Positions 12,839 to 23,723 of a DNA stretch of 64,000 nucleotides are shown here, piece by piece. A model generated the notes under the pieces. That model worked only from the letters and a program-made list of their open reading frames with translations. It was not told where the DNA came from and made no database searches. Positions within the stretch are counted from its first letter, which is position 1. Each line of letters opens with the position of its first letter. Made by a program: the position numbers and the translations under genes. Origin of the DNA: Neurospora tetraspora (lineage: Eukaryota > Ascomycota > Sordariomycetes > Sordariales > Sordariaceae); assembly GCF_033439725.1 (NCBI RefSeq), contig NW_026944384.1:6448001-6512000 (forward strand), given 5' to 3'.

Positions 12839-14394
12839 TTTTTTTGCTTGGGGTTGGGAGGTTGTGGGTAGGGTTGTGACTTGTCAATGAAGTGACTGGA
12901 GGTGTGAGCGTGAGGTGACCAGAGGCAGGTATGTGGGAGTGTGTGGAGAGACACTTACGTGGAGGTTATACCTGGGGATTGAATGTATGAGGTTGATCAA
13001 GGTAAGGTACCTAGCGAGCGAGTGGCGGTAGGTAGGGAGAAAGTGCTGAAGTAGATGTGCCTTTTGCTGGCTGCAGTAACCGAAGTCGTGATTGTTGTGG
13101 TTGGTTGCTGCTGAGGACACGAGGAGACCAGACCGCTGCCGAGTGTCGATAGCGCACCGAAAGGGCGTGATGGACCTGTTACTTGTCAGTGGCTAGAGAA
13201 AAGAAGAGCAAAGAATCCACGTCCTACGAGTACGAACCAACTACTTGTCTGTGGTCTAAATTGTTGTCTGTTGGAGGCGAGAACGCGACAACAGAAAAGT
13301 GTGTGATCTTGGAGCACAACGGATGAGGACTGCAGAAAGAGAAACCTCGGGGCAGCCTAAGTGGAAATACCAGGAAGATAGTGCCGGTGAATAGGAAGCC
13401 CACCTCAGTAAATACCTTAGGCACCCAGGGCACGGACTTCCAATATCGCCCTTACTATTATCCGTGCCTACAACTACCAGACGGTACAGGTGACTAAAGG
13501 TAACCTTCGAGGTCAGCGGTCATGGGCCTAGGCCGTTACAAACGTCTAATAACTAGGTACTTCAAACCTTTAATTCCTTCGCGCTCCAAGCACGGCCTGG
13601 TATAGAGTGATGCGTCTCCAAACTTTCAGCCTTCACACCTATTCCATCTCAACCTCAACTTCAACTAAACGTTTCAAATGGGTGAAGGTCACGCTGTTCA
13701 GACTTCCTTCAGTATGGAGATTACAGTATGGAGATCATGTGAGGCAGGTATTGGGACTTTGTATGTCTTGTGATTCCAGCCGCCTGTCTGCTGGCTAGGT
13801 CCAACTTCCCATCACCACACTCACTTATCAAGTTTCTCCCCGCGTCCGTCGGTAGCCTCGTCTTCCCTCTGAATACAGTCATACAACTACATCGTATCGC
13901 TTGCTTTTGTGCCATTATCTTGACTCTCAAATCTCTCAAGAGCATGATAACAGTGCCAAAGACGAGTGTGCGTCGACGCCTTCCAATCTGGGCACATGTG
14001 TACCAGTCTCTCAAACAGTGTCATCGTTTCCCTGTAGGTGGTCATACGTGTCTTTCACTTCTGAACTGTTGGATGGTTGCTTTTGGTGGAAGCTTGAAGG
14101 CGTTCTGAGATGAAGTCTGTGACGCAGGGAGTGGCCGTTTGAGCTTCCGACTCTGGAGCGAAGTAGGTGTATTGCTCACCATGAAAGGGTCCAAAGCCTG
14201 GCATGCAGCATCTGCAATCTTATCAGTGACCGCATGAAACGCTGACTCGCTCCTTCCTCGTCAAATCCTCAATAGACCAGCCAGCCAGAGCAAATCAACC
14301 CCGCACCTTCCGTCTTTACCGTACATAGACACACAATACCAACCACGCTTTATAGATTTCCTCTTTCCTTGTTAATATTAACAAATACAATGAA
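12839..14394. other. intergenic, no gene supported
   Basis: The promoter side of the - strand CGH gene lies here. Two overlapping opposite-strand frames of about 100 codons (13721-14108) have no recognisable features and are not called. Confidence 0.4.
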
Positions 14395-14490
14395 ACCCCG
14401 CTGGTGTAGCGGTTTAACACGGCGGTTACTCGCAAACGCTATCGACTATACATCGTGCCGCAGACTAGGGTTCGAGTCCCTGGCGGGGTA
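14395..14490 (+). tRNA. intron-containing tRNA, probably tRNA-Glu(CTC)
   Basis: A complete cloverleaf can be drawn. The acceptor ACCCCGC (14395-14401) pairs perfectly with GCGGGGT (14483-14489), with discriminator A. The D-stem is GTGT/ACAC with an AGCGGTTTA loop. The anticodon stem is GCGGT/GCCGC (14422-14426 and 14457-14461). The T-arm is TAGGG-TTCGAGT-CCCTG. The D-arm and 4-nt variable loop match eukaryotic tRNA-Glu. The anticodon would be CTC at 14429-14431, followed by G37 and a 23-nt intron (14433-14455). Pol III A-box-like (TGGTGTAGCGG) and B-box (GGTTCGAGTCC) sequences are present, and TTCTTTTTT follows as terminator. Oddity: position 33 reads A instead of the near-universal U, so either the isotype or the intron boundary may be wrong. 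Confidence 0.8.
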
Positions 14491-14500
14491 TTCTTTTTTA
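14491..14500 (+). terminator. Pol III terminator of the tRNA
   Basis: The T-rich run TTCTTTTTTA directly follows the discriminator base, the usual RNA polymerase III stop signal. Confidence 0.75.
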
Positions 14501-15143
14501 CTTTTATCTCCCTTTTTGATCTCTTGCACATCGTGTTAAAGCAGTTCAAGTTCTTGTCAACGTTGAGCATTGAGTGCGTCACCTAGCTGTCCAGAACACC
14601 TGATCGTGCCTTGCTCAGCGTCGCCTGTGATCTTTATCACCTCGCTATCACTTTCATTCTCTCATCATGAGGGGAACGATCATTACGACGTATGCGTCAA
14701 TGATGAAGCTCTTTCAATGACAAATTACTTGATACGCAAACAACGTCACAGTGGCTCAGACCACCTGAAACAAGCACTCTATGGCTCAGTTCAAGCAACA
14801 GTCTCGTAGTATGGTGTTGATCTCAAGTCTAAGACCTCAAGTTTGCTCTTCGAAGTGAAGTTTCAACCTATTCCCAGCTCCAAGTCGTATCGACACTTGG
14901 AGACTGTTAAGTAGACGCAATCTTGGTCACTCCCCGCTTCTACTGCCTACTAATTATGCGTCATGATGGCCTTTTCTCTGGGGTTCACAAAGCCATCTTC
15001 ACATTTCCTTTGCCTTTAACTCCCATAAAAAGCCCATTAAGTCCTCCCTTCCTCGTTTCCCCTTGGTAAGAAACCCATTCCTACTCCCACCGTATCTTTC
15101 CAGACTCCAACATTACCCCGATTTCCATTCGCAAGTCTACAAA
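14501..15143. other. intergenic leader of small CGH gene
   Basis: No gene seen. A CATAAAAAG sequence near 15025, about 115 nt before the next ATG, could act as a TATA-like element. Confidence 0.35.
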
Positions 15144-15395
15144 ATGTCCACAAACGCCGTCCCAAACGCCATCCCCATCCGGCAAATCACCATCACCTTC
15201 CTGTGCGGACACACCCTCACCAGAGGCAGGACCTTCCATGGCTCTACCTCCCAGACTCCTAGCGCCCGCATATCCCCGCCGGGTGCGGTATCACCTCTTC
15301 CGCGTAACTATGCGTCCATCCCGTGCAGGTCCTGTAGAGACAATAGAATTTGGGTGTATGATCGGTTCAGAAGAGTGTGGGTCAAGAACAAGTAG
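15144..15395 (+). CDS. small CGH/PCxxC family protein (83 aa)
   Basis: A single exon with its start ATG in good context (CAAAATGTCC). The product is short and basic: FLCGH (Cys21, His23), a Ser/Pro-rich linker, IPCRSC (Cys61, Cys64), and an aromatic/basic tail. It shares the F/Y-x-CGH ... PCxxC signature with the genes at 12058-12838 and 19583-20398, and lacks their low-complexity C-terminal extensions, so it may show the minimal domain. Cys-His-Cys-Cys spacing suggests zinc coordination, but this is inference. No known family is recognised. Confidence 0.6.
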   Translation: MSTNAVPNAIPIRQITITFLCGHTLTRGRTFHGSTSQTPSARISPPGAVSPLPRNYASIPCRSCRDNRIWVYDRFRRVWVKNK

Positions 15396-15774
15396 TGGTT
15401 GGGAGTAGGGAAGCTTCAGAAGGTCGAGAAGTAGGTGGTAGCTGGTTGGGTCTTTGATTTGTTGCAGGGAAGTGGGAAGGGGTGAGACCGTCGATTTGGC
15501 TTGGTTGCGCTGAAGATATGAATGTAGAAATGCACGAAGAGCGTAGGAAATTGCAACTGAGAAGTGCGTTGTCCTTGAGATCAAGTTTGCATGTGAAGAT
15601 GCTCTTTGTGAATGCCCGCTTTTCGTAGATGATGTGATTGTTTCAAGCCGTCTTGTGGTAATATGATGCCTGATGTGCACAATCGGTGGATGACAGGTAG
15701 AGACTTGAGAGTGAAAGGAAGCGGTAAACTCGCTACCACTCTTGCACCACTCTTCCTTCAGCGAAGACATCACG
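15396..15774. other. converging 3' ends, no gene
   Basis: Shared 3' region of a + strand gene and a - strand gene. Nothing further is supported. Confidence 0.4.
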
Positions 15775-18084
15775 TTATAGCAACTCCCCTTCCTTTGGCT
15801 CCCGAACAAGCCCCGACTTGGTAAAGCCAAAAGCCAAACGACCCGTACTCTCCAGCACACCATACTGCAACGTTGGCTCTAGTTGTTTCCTATCAGCTTC
15901 AACAACCTTTTGACCGACTTGCTTTGCCAGTTTCTCAGCTGAAGCATTGCTGCTGCAGTTGGCAAAGATTGTTGAGAGTTCGAGCTCAATGTCCCCATTT
16001 CCTGTTTCAGTGGAAGGATCCGGACCAGGGCAAAGAATCGCGTTTGCGAGCTCCAGCGGGCTCATCGAAAAGCTTCTCCCCATCTTCCACCAACCCCAGA
16101 AAAGGATCAGTGTCGCCAGTAGCCCAAGCACGCTGATTATGATGCCAAGAATGAGCGATGGAACGCTAGCGGCGTATTTTGCGTGGACTAGATGGCTGAT
16201 ATATGGAACCGTTTGGTTCAGTTTCTTTTCCGCCCCCGCGCGGACGGAGATGCGAAAGGCTAGCTCGCGATAGTTTTTGATAATATAGTCCATCGGGCTC
16301 GTATAGTATTCTAAACAGTAGTCATCCGATTCTAAGCTCTTTCTACCTGCGAAGAAGATTTTGGGTAGGACTTGTTCCTGGGCAGTTGTCGAAGACCACG
16401 TGTGCGATGATCCCGTAAATGACATGTTTACCTCTAGTTCTGACTTGAAAATGGCTTGTCCGATTCTTTGAAGCGGCAGTATGGTGGTTTCCGTAGGGAC
16501 CCAGTCACTGTTTTCTGGTGGTGAGGGCACAGTCATATTCCTAGGTGTTGTAGGTTGTTCGACATGCTGATCAGAATCAACAAAGTAAAGCCATGGAAGA
16601 AATGCTTGGGTAATACATACAAATGTCTCAAGGCAGAGTCGTCTTTCCAATTGTCTGACTTGAACGTTGCGATGTCTCCCTTCAGATTGAGATGGTAGTT
16701 GATTGACGCGGGAACAAGCTCACATACCTCTTCAATCAGCTGACCAGTGCAATCTTGGGTGTTCTTTCGTACTGCGGTAATAGTCAACGATTTTCCATAG
16801 TTGAAGGAGTCGCTGACTATAACATTGGTTTTGAATAGGGTGATGCTTGTTCCCCAATTGTCAATGTCCGCGAAGTCGTATTTATCCGTGGCTTCCGAGG
16901 TACAGTTCGTGACATTAAAGCCAAAAGCCTTGACAGACGGTCAGTTACGTCGCCATGGTTGAGGTCTATTTGAAGTTCTAAACCATAACGCCCACAAGAA
17001 CAAGCACTAAATGGTGGTGGTCTTTGTGAGCGGCTATGGCACTCACTCTTGGGCTGTACTCACTTGAATTTCAAAAGAGCAGTCTTGACACTTCTCCCCG
17101 CCAATGGTAATTTGAGTCTTGGACAGAAACTCCGCAATGACAGTTGAGAAGTGAGGGTGAAAGTAAACCTGCGTATGGCTTGCATCTGTGGTCCCGCCCC
17201 AATCATTGTCCATATCTGGCTGCACCTGCAGATCGATCGTGCCTCCAGCAACTGGCACGTTGACAACAAAGGAGGCTCTTTGTATCAGAGGGCCACGAAG
17301 GAGAGTTGTAATTGCGACTAAGATTGGACACTTGGAATATTAAATCCCCAGTTAGCTAGTGTCATATCTGATGAAAAAATCTTTGATGTATCTCCCAAAC
17401 AACCCAGCTTGAAGAAGCTAATATTGGGGGAAAGGAGATGCCAACTTACCGAGGCTAACGCGAGTAGCTTTTCTGAGACAGATCGCTTTGAGAGCCCCAA
17501 GAATACCGGTAGATCCCATCCAGTAGTAATGTAAGCTACTGATCTATAGTTTTCCGAAAAGAAGTTAGAGACAGGTCACTCCAAAGAGCACAGCGATAAT
17601 GGATAAACGCGAAACACCCACTCTCATTTCTCCCATTACCGCTTGTGTCCAGAAAAAGACCACAGACCCTTTGACGAAAGATATGGCCATCAAAGTATTA
17701 GCAACTGTCGAGGTATAAGCCAAGAGAACGCCAGGTTGTCTGACGCCGGACCACCATCCATCCACTGGTGTACCCTCACTCAAGAGAATAACAGCGACGG
17801 CAATTGCAGTGCCTAAGCATGTTAATTAGTGGCAACCATCTTACAGTGCGCAAAGCGCAGAGTGACATTAGCGGAGGCAGTTAAACGTGAGACTCACAAG
17901 CTATGCTCAACATCATAGGGATGAGACCAAAGATTGGGAATCTTCTGACAATTCCTGGCTTCCACTTTGATACTTCACGATTTGCGGTACCCTTCTCGGG
18001 GGTAGCATTTGTCGCGGTACCGGCAAAGAGTGCTTGTTGCTGAGGTTGAGTCTGGAGTGGGATTGTTTCGGATGAGGATTCCAT
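15775..18084 (-). CDS. multi-pass membrane protein, intact distant member of the tandem family
   Basis: Six exons can be assembled with consistent phases: 18084-17898, 17812-17622, 17543-17450, 17317-17064, 16928-16621, 16540-15775; about 599 aa. The start (MESSSET...) is chosen for its strong context (GCCATGG) and match to paralogue starts; an in-frame ATG at 18105 is an alternative. Layout: cytosolic Gln/Thr-rich tail, WKPGIVRRFPIFG leading into helix 1, hydrophobic helices around LLAYTSTVANTLM and the GPLIQRASF motif, a roughly 300-residue ectodomain with Cys pairs (CQDC) and many N-glycosylation sequons, a last helix with LILFWGWWKMGR, and an MSPLE-containing cytosolic tail. Paralogues lie at 49249-51409 and 52692-54931, with a relic at 47064. 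Its topology resembles fungus-specific DUF3176-like proteins, but I cannot confirm membership. Function unknown. Confidence 0.85.
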
Positions 18085-19582
18085 GGCTAGCTCGGCGGTC
18101 GGCATCACGACCTAGAAGGGCTTTGGAGGCAATAAAGCAGTCAAAGGAAGAAGTGGGGGACAAGGTTGGCGATAACGCCAGGAAAATGGCGGACCAGACA
18201 CAAATTTATCTGCCTGTCGAGTTCCGCAGCAATAGAAAAAATAACCACGGGACCTTGTCGTACCAGTTGTTGCAAAAAGTGGTGGGTCTGAAACTGCATG
18301 TCCTTGCTACCTGTAAGTTGGGAGTATGTGACTTGCGCAACTTTCACCGAGTAAACGAGGTGTCCAAGACACAAGGGCTGTGTCGTCGTGTGTACAACAG
18401 GGTGTCACGTCCAGTCTCGGTGTGCTGCTATCAAGCCCAACCGAGTCTCTGGCTTTGAAGCACAAGGCCGGGTAGTAGTCGGAAAAACATGGCGGATACT
18501 GGCGTCTCGTGTGCCTGGCCATCATCCACATCGCTGCCCTCGCACGAAGGAGCATGTGTTCGGGTTCCACGAGCGATCTATCAATTGCCCTGAACTCGGC
18601 TATCCACCGCTGGGTACTACAACGATGATTGCTTTGCCACAATTGGAGACAATAGAAGCTGGCATATTTGTTGAGGAGAAGCGGAGAAGAGGTGTCTGGT
18701 CTCATCTAGAGACATTTTGTGATACGTCAGCAACTGTGCTGTAACATTAATATGCTCTAGGCTCTCTCCAGGCAGTTTACAATTCTTACCTGCATGTATC
18801 ATGACCCAGTTGACTGTCTTCAACATGGCTCCAAACCTCCAACATGGTTGTGGTTGCGGGGGACAGACGGCCGACTCGACACTCGCAGATTGGAGCGGAT
18901 TCTATGTTGATCATTGGTGTCACCGGAGTCTTAACGGCGGAATGTAAGGCAATTGGAAGAGAAAGCAATCATGGCGATGAAAAGGTTGAAAAGAGAAGCT
19001 GAGTATGCCCCTCGAGAATTGCAATGATTACGTAGTAGAGGGGGAACTTGCGCAATGGTGGGTGACGACTGCGACGGCTGAATAAGATGCGATATTATCG
19101 CCTGCCCTTTCTTATTAGCGGGGCAGCTGATAGCTGGGTAACTGGGATTGCCAAAAGCGCCGATGTGCTGCACAGGCCATCTGGGACAGTATTTGTACCT
19201 GAACGACCGCGCCTCCTTTTTTCTTTCATCTTTCCCCCCTTTATCTTTCTTACTGTCTCGGGCTACATCATGCATCCTTTACTTCTTTTCTTCGCTTCAC
19301 AAATGCCAACTTCAATGTCATACACAGGCTCCATGGCATTTTCTCGCAGCTATTGCACGATCGAAAACATGTCTCCGGTTAATTAATCGCCATTTATAGC
19401 GACAAGTCCAGCACCTGTTACGTCGCTAACACCAATGCACAGAATTTAATCGTCTCGAGGATGGTGTCGCATCATATTCACTTCGGGCTCTCCGCCACTC
19501 TTTAGCAACAACACGTCGGCCCAGCTATCTCATTCTCGCTGCCGCTCCCCGGTAGTTAACCAGACTGATCTAAAGGGCGCCG
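18085..19582. other. intergenic, no gene supported
   Basis: Promoter side of the - strand membrane protein gene. Short opposing frames only; no domain, RNA or repeat recognised. Confidence 0.4.
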
Positions 19583-20398
19583 CTACTCTGACTCAACCTT
19601 CACTTTGACCTCCTCCTCCTCCTCCTCCACCTCCTTTTTAACCTCCTCTTCAGCCTCCTCTTCCACCTTCTCTACCACCTCCATAACATCCTCCTCCTTA
19701 ACCTCCTCTTTCACCTTTTCCACCACCTTCGCCACATCCTCCTCCAAGATCTCTCCAGCCTTGTTCCAAATCTTCTCCGCCTCCCTTACGAGTACCTCTC
19801 TCAGTTTCTTCATGACGTTCCCCTTTACCTTCTCTTTTATTTCTTCTATTATGTTCTGATGCACCTCTTCTCCCATCAGGGCCTTTATCTCCTCTTCCAG
19901 TATCACCCGCACGTCGTCCCTTATATCTTCTTTGAGGTCCCTCTTTGGTTCCCCTTCTACTTCTTCCTCTGCCTCATCCTTGACGCTTACCACCTGCTCT
20001 GCAGGGGCAGGTACTGACGCTGGTGCTGGCTGATGTTGTACTGGTACTGGTGCTGGTGCTTGCTGGTGCTGTACTGGTACTGGTACTGCTTGCTGCACCG
20101 GTACATCCTCCCGCTCTAGAGCAGGTCTCTGCACCTGGTCCTGACCCTGTTGAGCGCCGATTTGCGGGATCCAGCCAGTCCGGTATTCCGGCGCAGCGGC
20201 CGGATTGGCCACGTACCTTCCCTCAGTGATGCATCGTTGGCAAGGGTAAGAAAAAGGAGTCCCGTGAACAGAAGTCTGAAACTCTACGGCAGAGCAGTTG
20301 TTGTATAGACAGGCGCTTCGTTGACGAGCTGATTTGAGGTGGCGCATGCTGTGGCCGCAGACGAAGGTATACTCGTTTTGATAGAGGACGTAGCACAT
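19583..20398 (-). CDS. CGH/PCxxC protein with long acidic coiled-coil tail (271 aa)
   Basis: Single exon with ATG at 20398. The N-terminal module is YTFVCGH (Cys14, His16), Cys30, Cys35 and YPCQRC (Cys53, Cys56), the family signature. A Pro/Val/Gln repeat linker follows (units like APVPVQHQ, about residues 95-135). The last 130 residues are a Glu/Lys/Val-rich, strongly helical region ending in near-continuous Glu. This region contains KEDIRDDVRVILEEEIKALM, which resembles KEDLREDVDILLEEEFKFLI in the gene at 58219-58977. A TATAAAG-like box on the - strand lies near 20465-20470, about 70 nt upstream. Function unknown; possibly a zinc-module protein with an oligomerising tail. Confidence 0.75.
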   Translation of the reverse strand: MCYVLYQNEYTFVCGHSMRHLKSARQRSACLYNNCSAVEFQTSVHGTPFSYPCQRCITEGRYVANPAAAPEYRTGWIPQIGAQQGQDQVQRPALEREDVPVQQAVPVPVQHQQAPAPVPVQHQPAPASVPAPAEQVVSVKDEAEEEVEGEPKRDLKEDIRDDVRVILEEEIKALMGEEVHQNIIEEIKEKVKGNVMKKLREVLVREAEKIWNKAGEILEEDVAKVVEKVKEEVKEEDVMEVVEKVEEEAEEEVKKEVEEEEEEVKVKVESE

Positions 20399-21737
20399 GA
20401 TGGCGGTGGCTGGGGTTCGAGGTTTGAGGTTTGTGTTTGTGTTCTGTGGTAGTTAGTCGTCAGTCTTTATAACACTCTTGGGATACTCAAGTCGTCGATG
20501 GAACTACTACACTTTAGGTAGGTTAGAGGAGGTTGTGACTACTCTGCATTTCAAGGCTCTTGGGGAGGGCTAACTGTCGTGTAACAAGCATTTGGGATGG
20601 AAGAGATGATATTCAGCTATATACACCGGAGCCAACCATCTGGCTGGGTAATGAAAGCTTCTGGACCTGGTTTGCAAGGGAACTTTTGCTTTGCTTCTAG
20701 TACAGTCCAGGCACCACATCACGATGATTCTTCCGCCTTTCTAGAGCTCGGTACATTTGAGCGAAGGGTGCTGGAATGACAAGAAGCCTTGAGGCAATGC
20801 CAAGTTCTTCCGTGTACATGCGCCGATGTCCAAATCCTTCTACGGGAATCCAGGCCAGACGAAATGCAACCGCATGCATGTTAATACCTCCAGAGACGAC
20901 ACTAGTAACTCCAAGCACGAGCACTACATCGACATCCCACAGAGACGAACTCTTGGGAAGCTTGGAAAAGAAAGGTTCGGGCCGGTTTGAACTTAAATTG
21001 TCAATAGGTAGTCAACACTTTCAAAGAGTCTGGGTTGCTGGCATAATGAGCTCAAAGCACGGCTCTGTCTCATAGTGACAAAGCCACAACCACAGCACAC
21101 GGCACGCATGCAAACAACAATTCATGTCCCAGTCCCACGTTATTGAGTTCATTCAGCTCGTGGATACAGACGGCCGTCGGGGAAATGAGGCTTGCATACA
21201 CGTGGTGGCCAAGCACATGGTTTCTTTGTCTGGTGTTTTACCTTCCAGATGAGCTGTCAGTTTGGAACTATCTATTCTGGAAGCTTTCTCTCTCCGAGTT
21301 GTGATATCTTGTTCTTGGCGTGAAAGCGACTTCTTGAAGATAACGCAGATGTCCGGTTGTTAGAGGAACCATCAATGGTTTTCGAAACGGTATGCATTGT
21401 TGACCGGAGACCCCGAAGAACTTGGAATATGGACCTTTCTACGGCTCGAGTTCCGGCAGTCGGGTTTTGCCTCGCAAAAAGAATCTTTATAAGACTCTTC
21501 CGTTGTCTCTTGTTCCCTCAGTGATTTCTTTCCATCGGTGTTCCAGTTCCATTCTCTTCTCCCTTTGGCGGCGTTCTTTTCCACAGAGTCCACAGACTTT
21601 GTTCTTCTTTCTTATCCTTCTCTTCCTCTGTCCTACCTTTCTTCACCAAGCCCATTTATTACCAAAAACCGCCGGTCGGTTCCTTCCTCTTGCCAAACCG
21701 ATAACATCCTCCACCAAAGCGCAGTACCACCCACCAC
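20399..21737. other. intergenic, no gene supported
   Basis: Contains the promoter of the - strand CGH gene and, towards 21500-21735, pyrimidine-rich DNA typical of a fungal promoter or leader. No confident coding region. Confidence 0.35.
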
Positions 21738-21863
21738 ATGCACACCGTAGTCAGAAACATGGAGACCTCCAGGGCCACGTTCATCATCTGCCGCAACGAG
21801 AAGCGCGGCGCATACGAGAAACCACCAGGCCCAAAGCCTGCCGGTCCTAGCACTGGGAAATAA
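21738..21863 (+). CDS. possible 41-residue protein
   Basis: A short frame starts MHTVVRNMETSR, contains FIICRNEKRGAY, and ends in Pro/Gly-rich sequence with two PGPKPAGP-like motifs. It follows a CT-rich leader-like stretch with a CACATGC start context. There is a rival 93-codon frame on the opposite strand. I do not recognise it; support is only context and composition. Confidence 0.25.
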   Translation: MHTVVRNMETSRATFIICRNEKRGAYEKPPGPKPAGPSTGK

Positions 21864-22410
21864 GCCAAAGAGGAAAGGCGCTGAAATGATATGATCAACA
21901 TTGTCGCCGTCACGTAAGTCCCAAATGCTGCGTTCTTCACGGGCTCCGCTAATACACGAAAGTCTTTTATCCCTTCATCGACGTTCTCTTTCTTGGGTCA
22001 CTCGGGTCTCGACGTGATTGCGGGCAATCAAGTCCAAAAACACCCCCTTTCTGGTCGGCGGAACGACCGGGAAATGTCATTCGTTCACGACATAGCATAT
22101 AGACTTGCAATATAGACAACATAGAGGCTGGCGGGCCGTGCGCTAGCAGCACAGGAGCTTGATCAAGACTTTCATCTCTTATCTCTCTCAACTCAGGGGC
22201 ATCCAGTCTTCAAACCACACGCATCGATGCAATGTGAAGTGGCCCCCCCCCCCTGCTTTCCAGCCCTAACCCTGTACTTCGTCCTCTGTGCTTCTCCCAG
22301 GGGCTGCAGTGCTGCCTCCTAGACTAGAGGTAACCTTGCAGTCACCGTCCACCACTGTCCACTTGTCTCCTCCTCTAACCCTCTGATTACTTCGTTCCCT
22401 CCACCTTTAT
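21864..22410. other. intergenic with an eleven-base C run
   Basis: No gene. A homopolymer of 11 C lies at 22243-22253, a likely length-variable or sequencing-sensitive site. Confidence 0.4.
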
Positions 22411-23304
22411 TTAAAACTTCAACCCCTGTTCCCTAAATGCCCTAACAGACCCCTCAAAAACCTCCCTCCTCTTCCCATCCACCTCCCTCCACCCCTTCTG
22501 CTCCTCCACCCACACCTCATCCCTCTCCCCCCTTTCCAACTCCCCCCACGTGAAATCCGCAAACTCATCCAGTTCCATTCCAATATCCCCCAGCCCCATC
22601 TCCACCAAGTCCTTCTGGATCGAATGCAACTCCGTCTTGACCGCCGGCGGCATGACCTCGATGACCTTGATATGCCTTGTGTGCTCTGCCTCGGGGCCCG
22701 TAAGCTGGGCGCGAAGGGACCAGACGAGGGAGTGCGCGGCGGCTTTGGTGGCGGAGTAATTGGCGCAGCGCGGGAGGGGGATGACGGAGAGGCCGGAGGT
22801 GACGACGATGATGGAGGCAGGACGATCGGCCTGGCCGAGGGAGATGAGGTGGGGGAGGAAGAGGGTGATGAGGTGCAGGGGGGCGAGGTAGTTGGTTGTT
22901 AGCTCGACGGAGTGGGAGGCGAGGTCGATGGCGGTGGGGTTGGTGAACAAAAGGGTTTTTTGAAGGCCGGCGTTGAGGAGGATGGAGTCTAGGCTGGGGT
23001 AGGTGGTGGTTATGCTGTGGGAGGGTTAGTGGGAGAACGGGAGGAAGGGAGGGTGGGAATGGGGGAAATGGGGGGAGAAAACGTACTGCTTAACCCAGTT
23101 GGGGAGGGCAGAAAGGTCGGAAATATCGAAGGGTTCGGCGGCGACCTTGTCGGAACCGTGCTTCTTGACGAGGTCGTCGAGACGCTCCTTGCGGCGGCCG
23201 ACGGCGATGACGAAGACACCACTGTTGATCATGCGCTCGGCGAGCGCGAGGCCGATGCCCGAGGTGGCGCCGGTGATAAGGACGGTCTTATAGGGGAAGG
23301 GCAT
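22411..23304 (-). CDS. short-chain dehydrogenase/reductase (SDR)
   Basis: Two exons, 23304-23087 and 23014-22411, with a 72-nt intron (GTACGT...CTAAC...CACAG, phase 2); 273 aa, normal for a classical SDR. Motifs: TGATSGIG dinucleotide-binding loop (residues 11-18), VGRRKER after beta-2 (basic residues favour NADPH), LLNAG (85-89), and the catalytic set Asn114, Ser146, Tyr159, Lys163 (YSATK). The C-terminus is a charged helical extension. It should catalyse an NAD(P)-dependent oxidation or reduction in the cytosol; the substrate is unknown. It sits downstream of, and on the same strand as, the HET gene, but separated by 400 bp, so they are separate transcripts. Confidence 0.9.
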
Positions 23305-23723
23305 CGTGATGATGGTGCAGTGATGGTTGATGATGTGAGTTGAGCTTGAAAGAAAGATTTGGCGAAGACATTGGGTAAATATCGAGAATAACGGCAGTTC
23401 AAATGTGTACATTAACTCCTAAGTCCGAGGATGTGGGGTCCGTCCGGTTCGGCAGTGGTCAATAGTTCGGTCCGCTACCTAGCCTGTGGGGCGGGATGAC
23501 CTCACAACTCTCTGATGATTACAGATCGTTATAAAGCCAAAATGCTGAAACCGCCACTAAAACAACCCTGTGTCGCTCGGGGAGCACCATATATTTCCTG
23601 TGCTGTTGCAATTTTGAGGGTGCGAGAATGATGTGTTGGCGGGACCAGCTCAATCATGCACTGGCTCGACTGGGTAAACTTAACGCCGAAGAGATGGAAG
23701 GACACTAACAACCTCTGTCGGCC
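23305..23723. other. short intergenic between SDR and HET gene
   Basis: SDR promoter side. A TTTATAA element on the - strand at about 23530-23536 is roughly 230 nt upstream of the SDR ATG. The HET gene 3' end lies at the far side. Confidence 0.4.
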
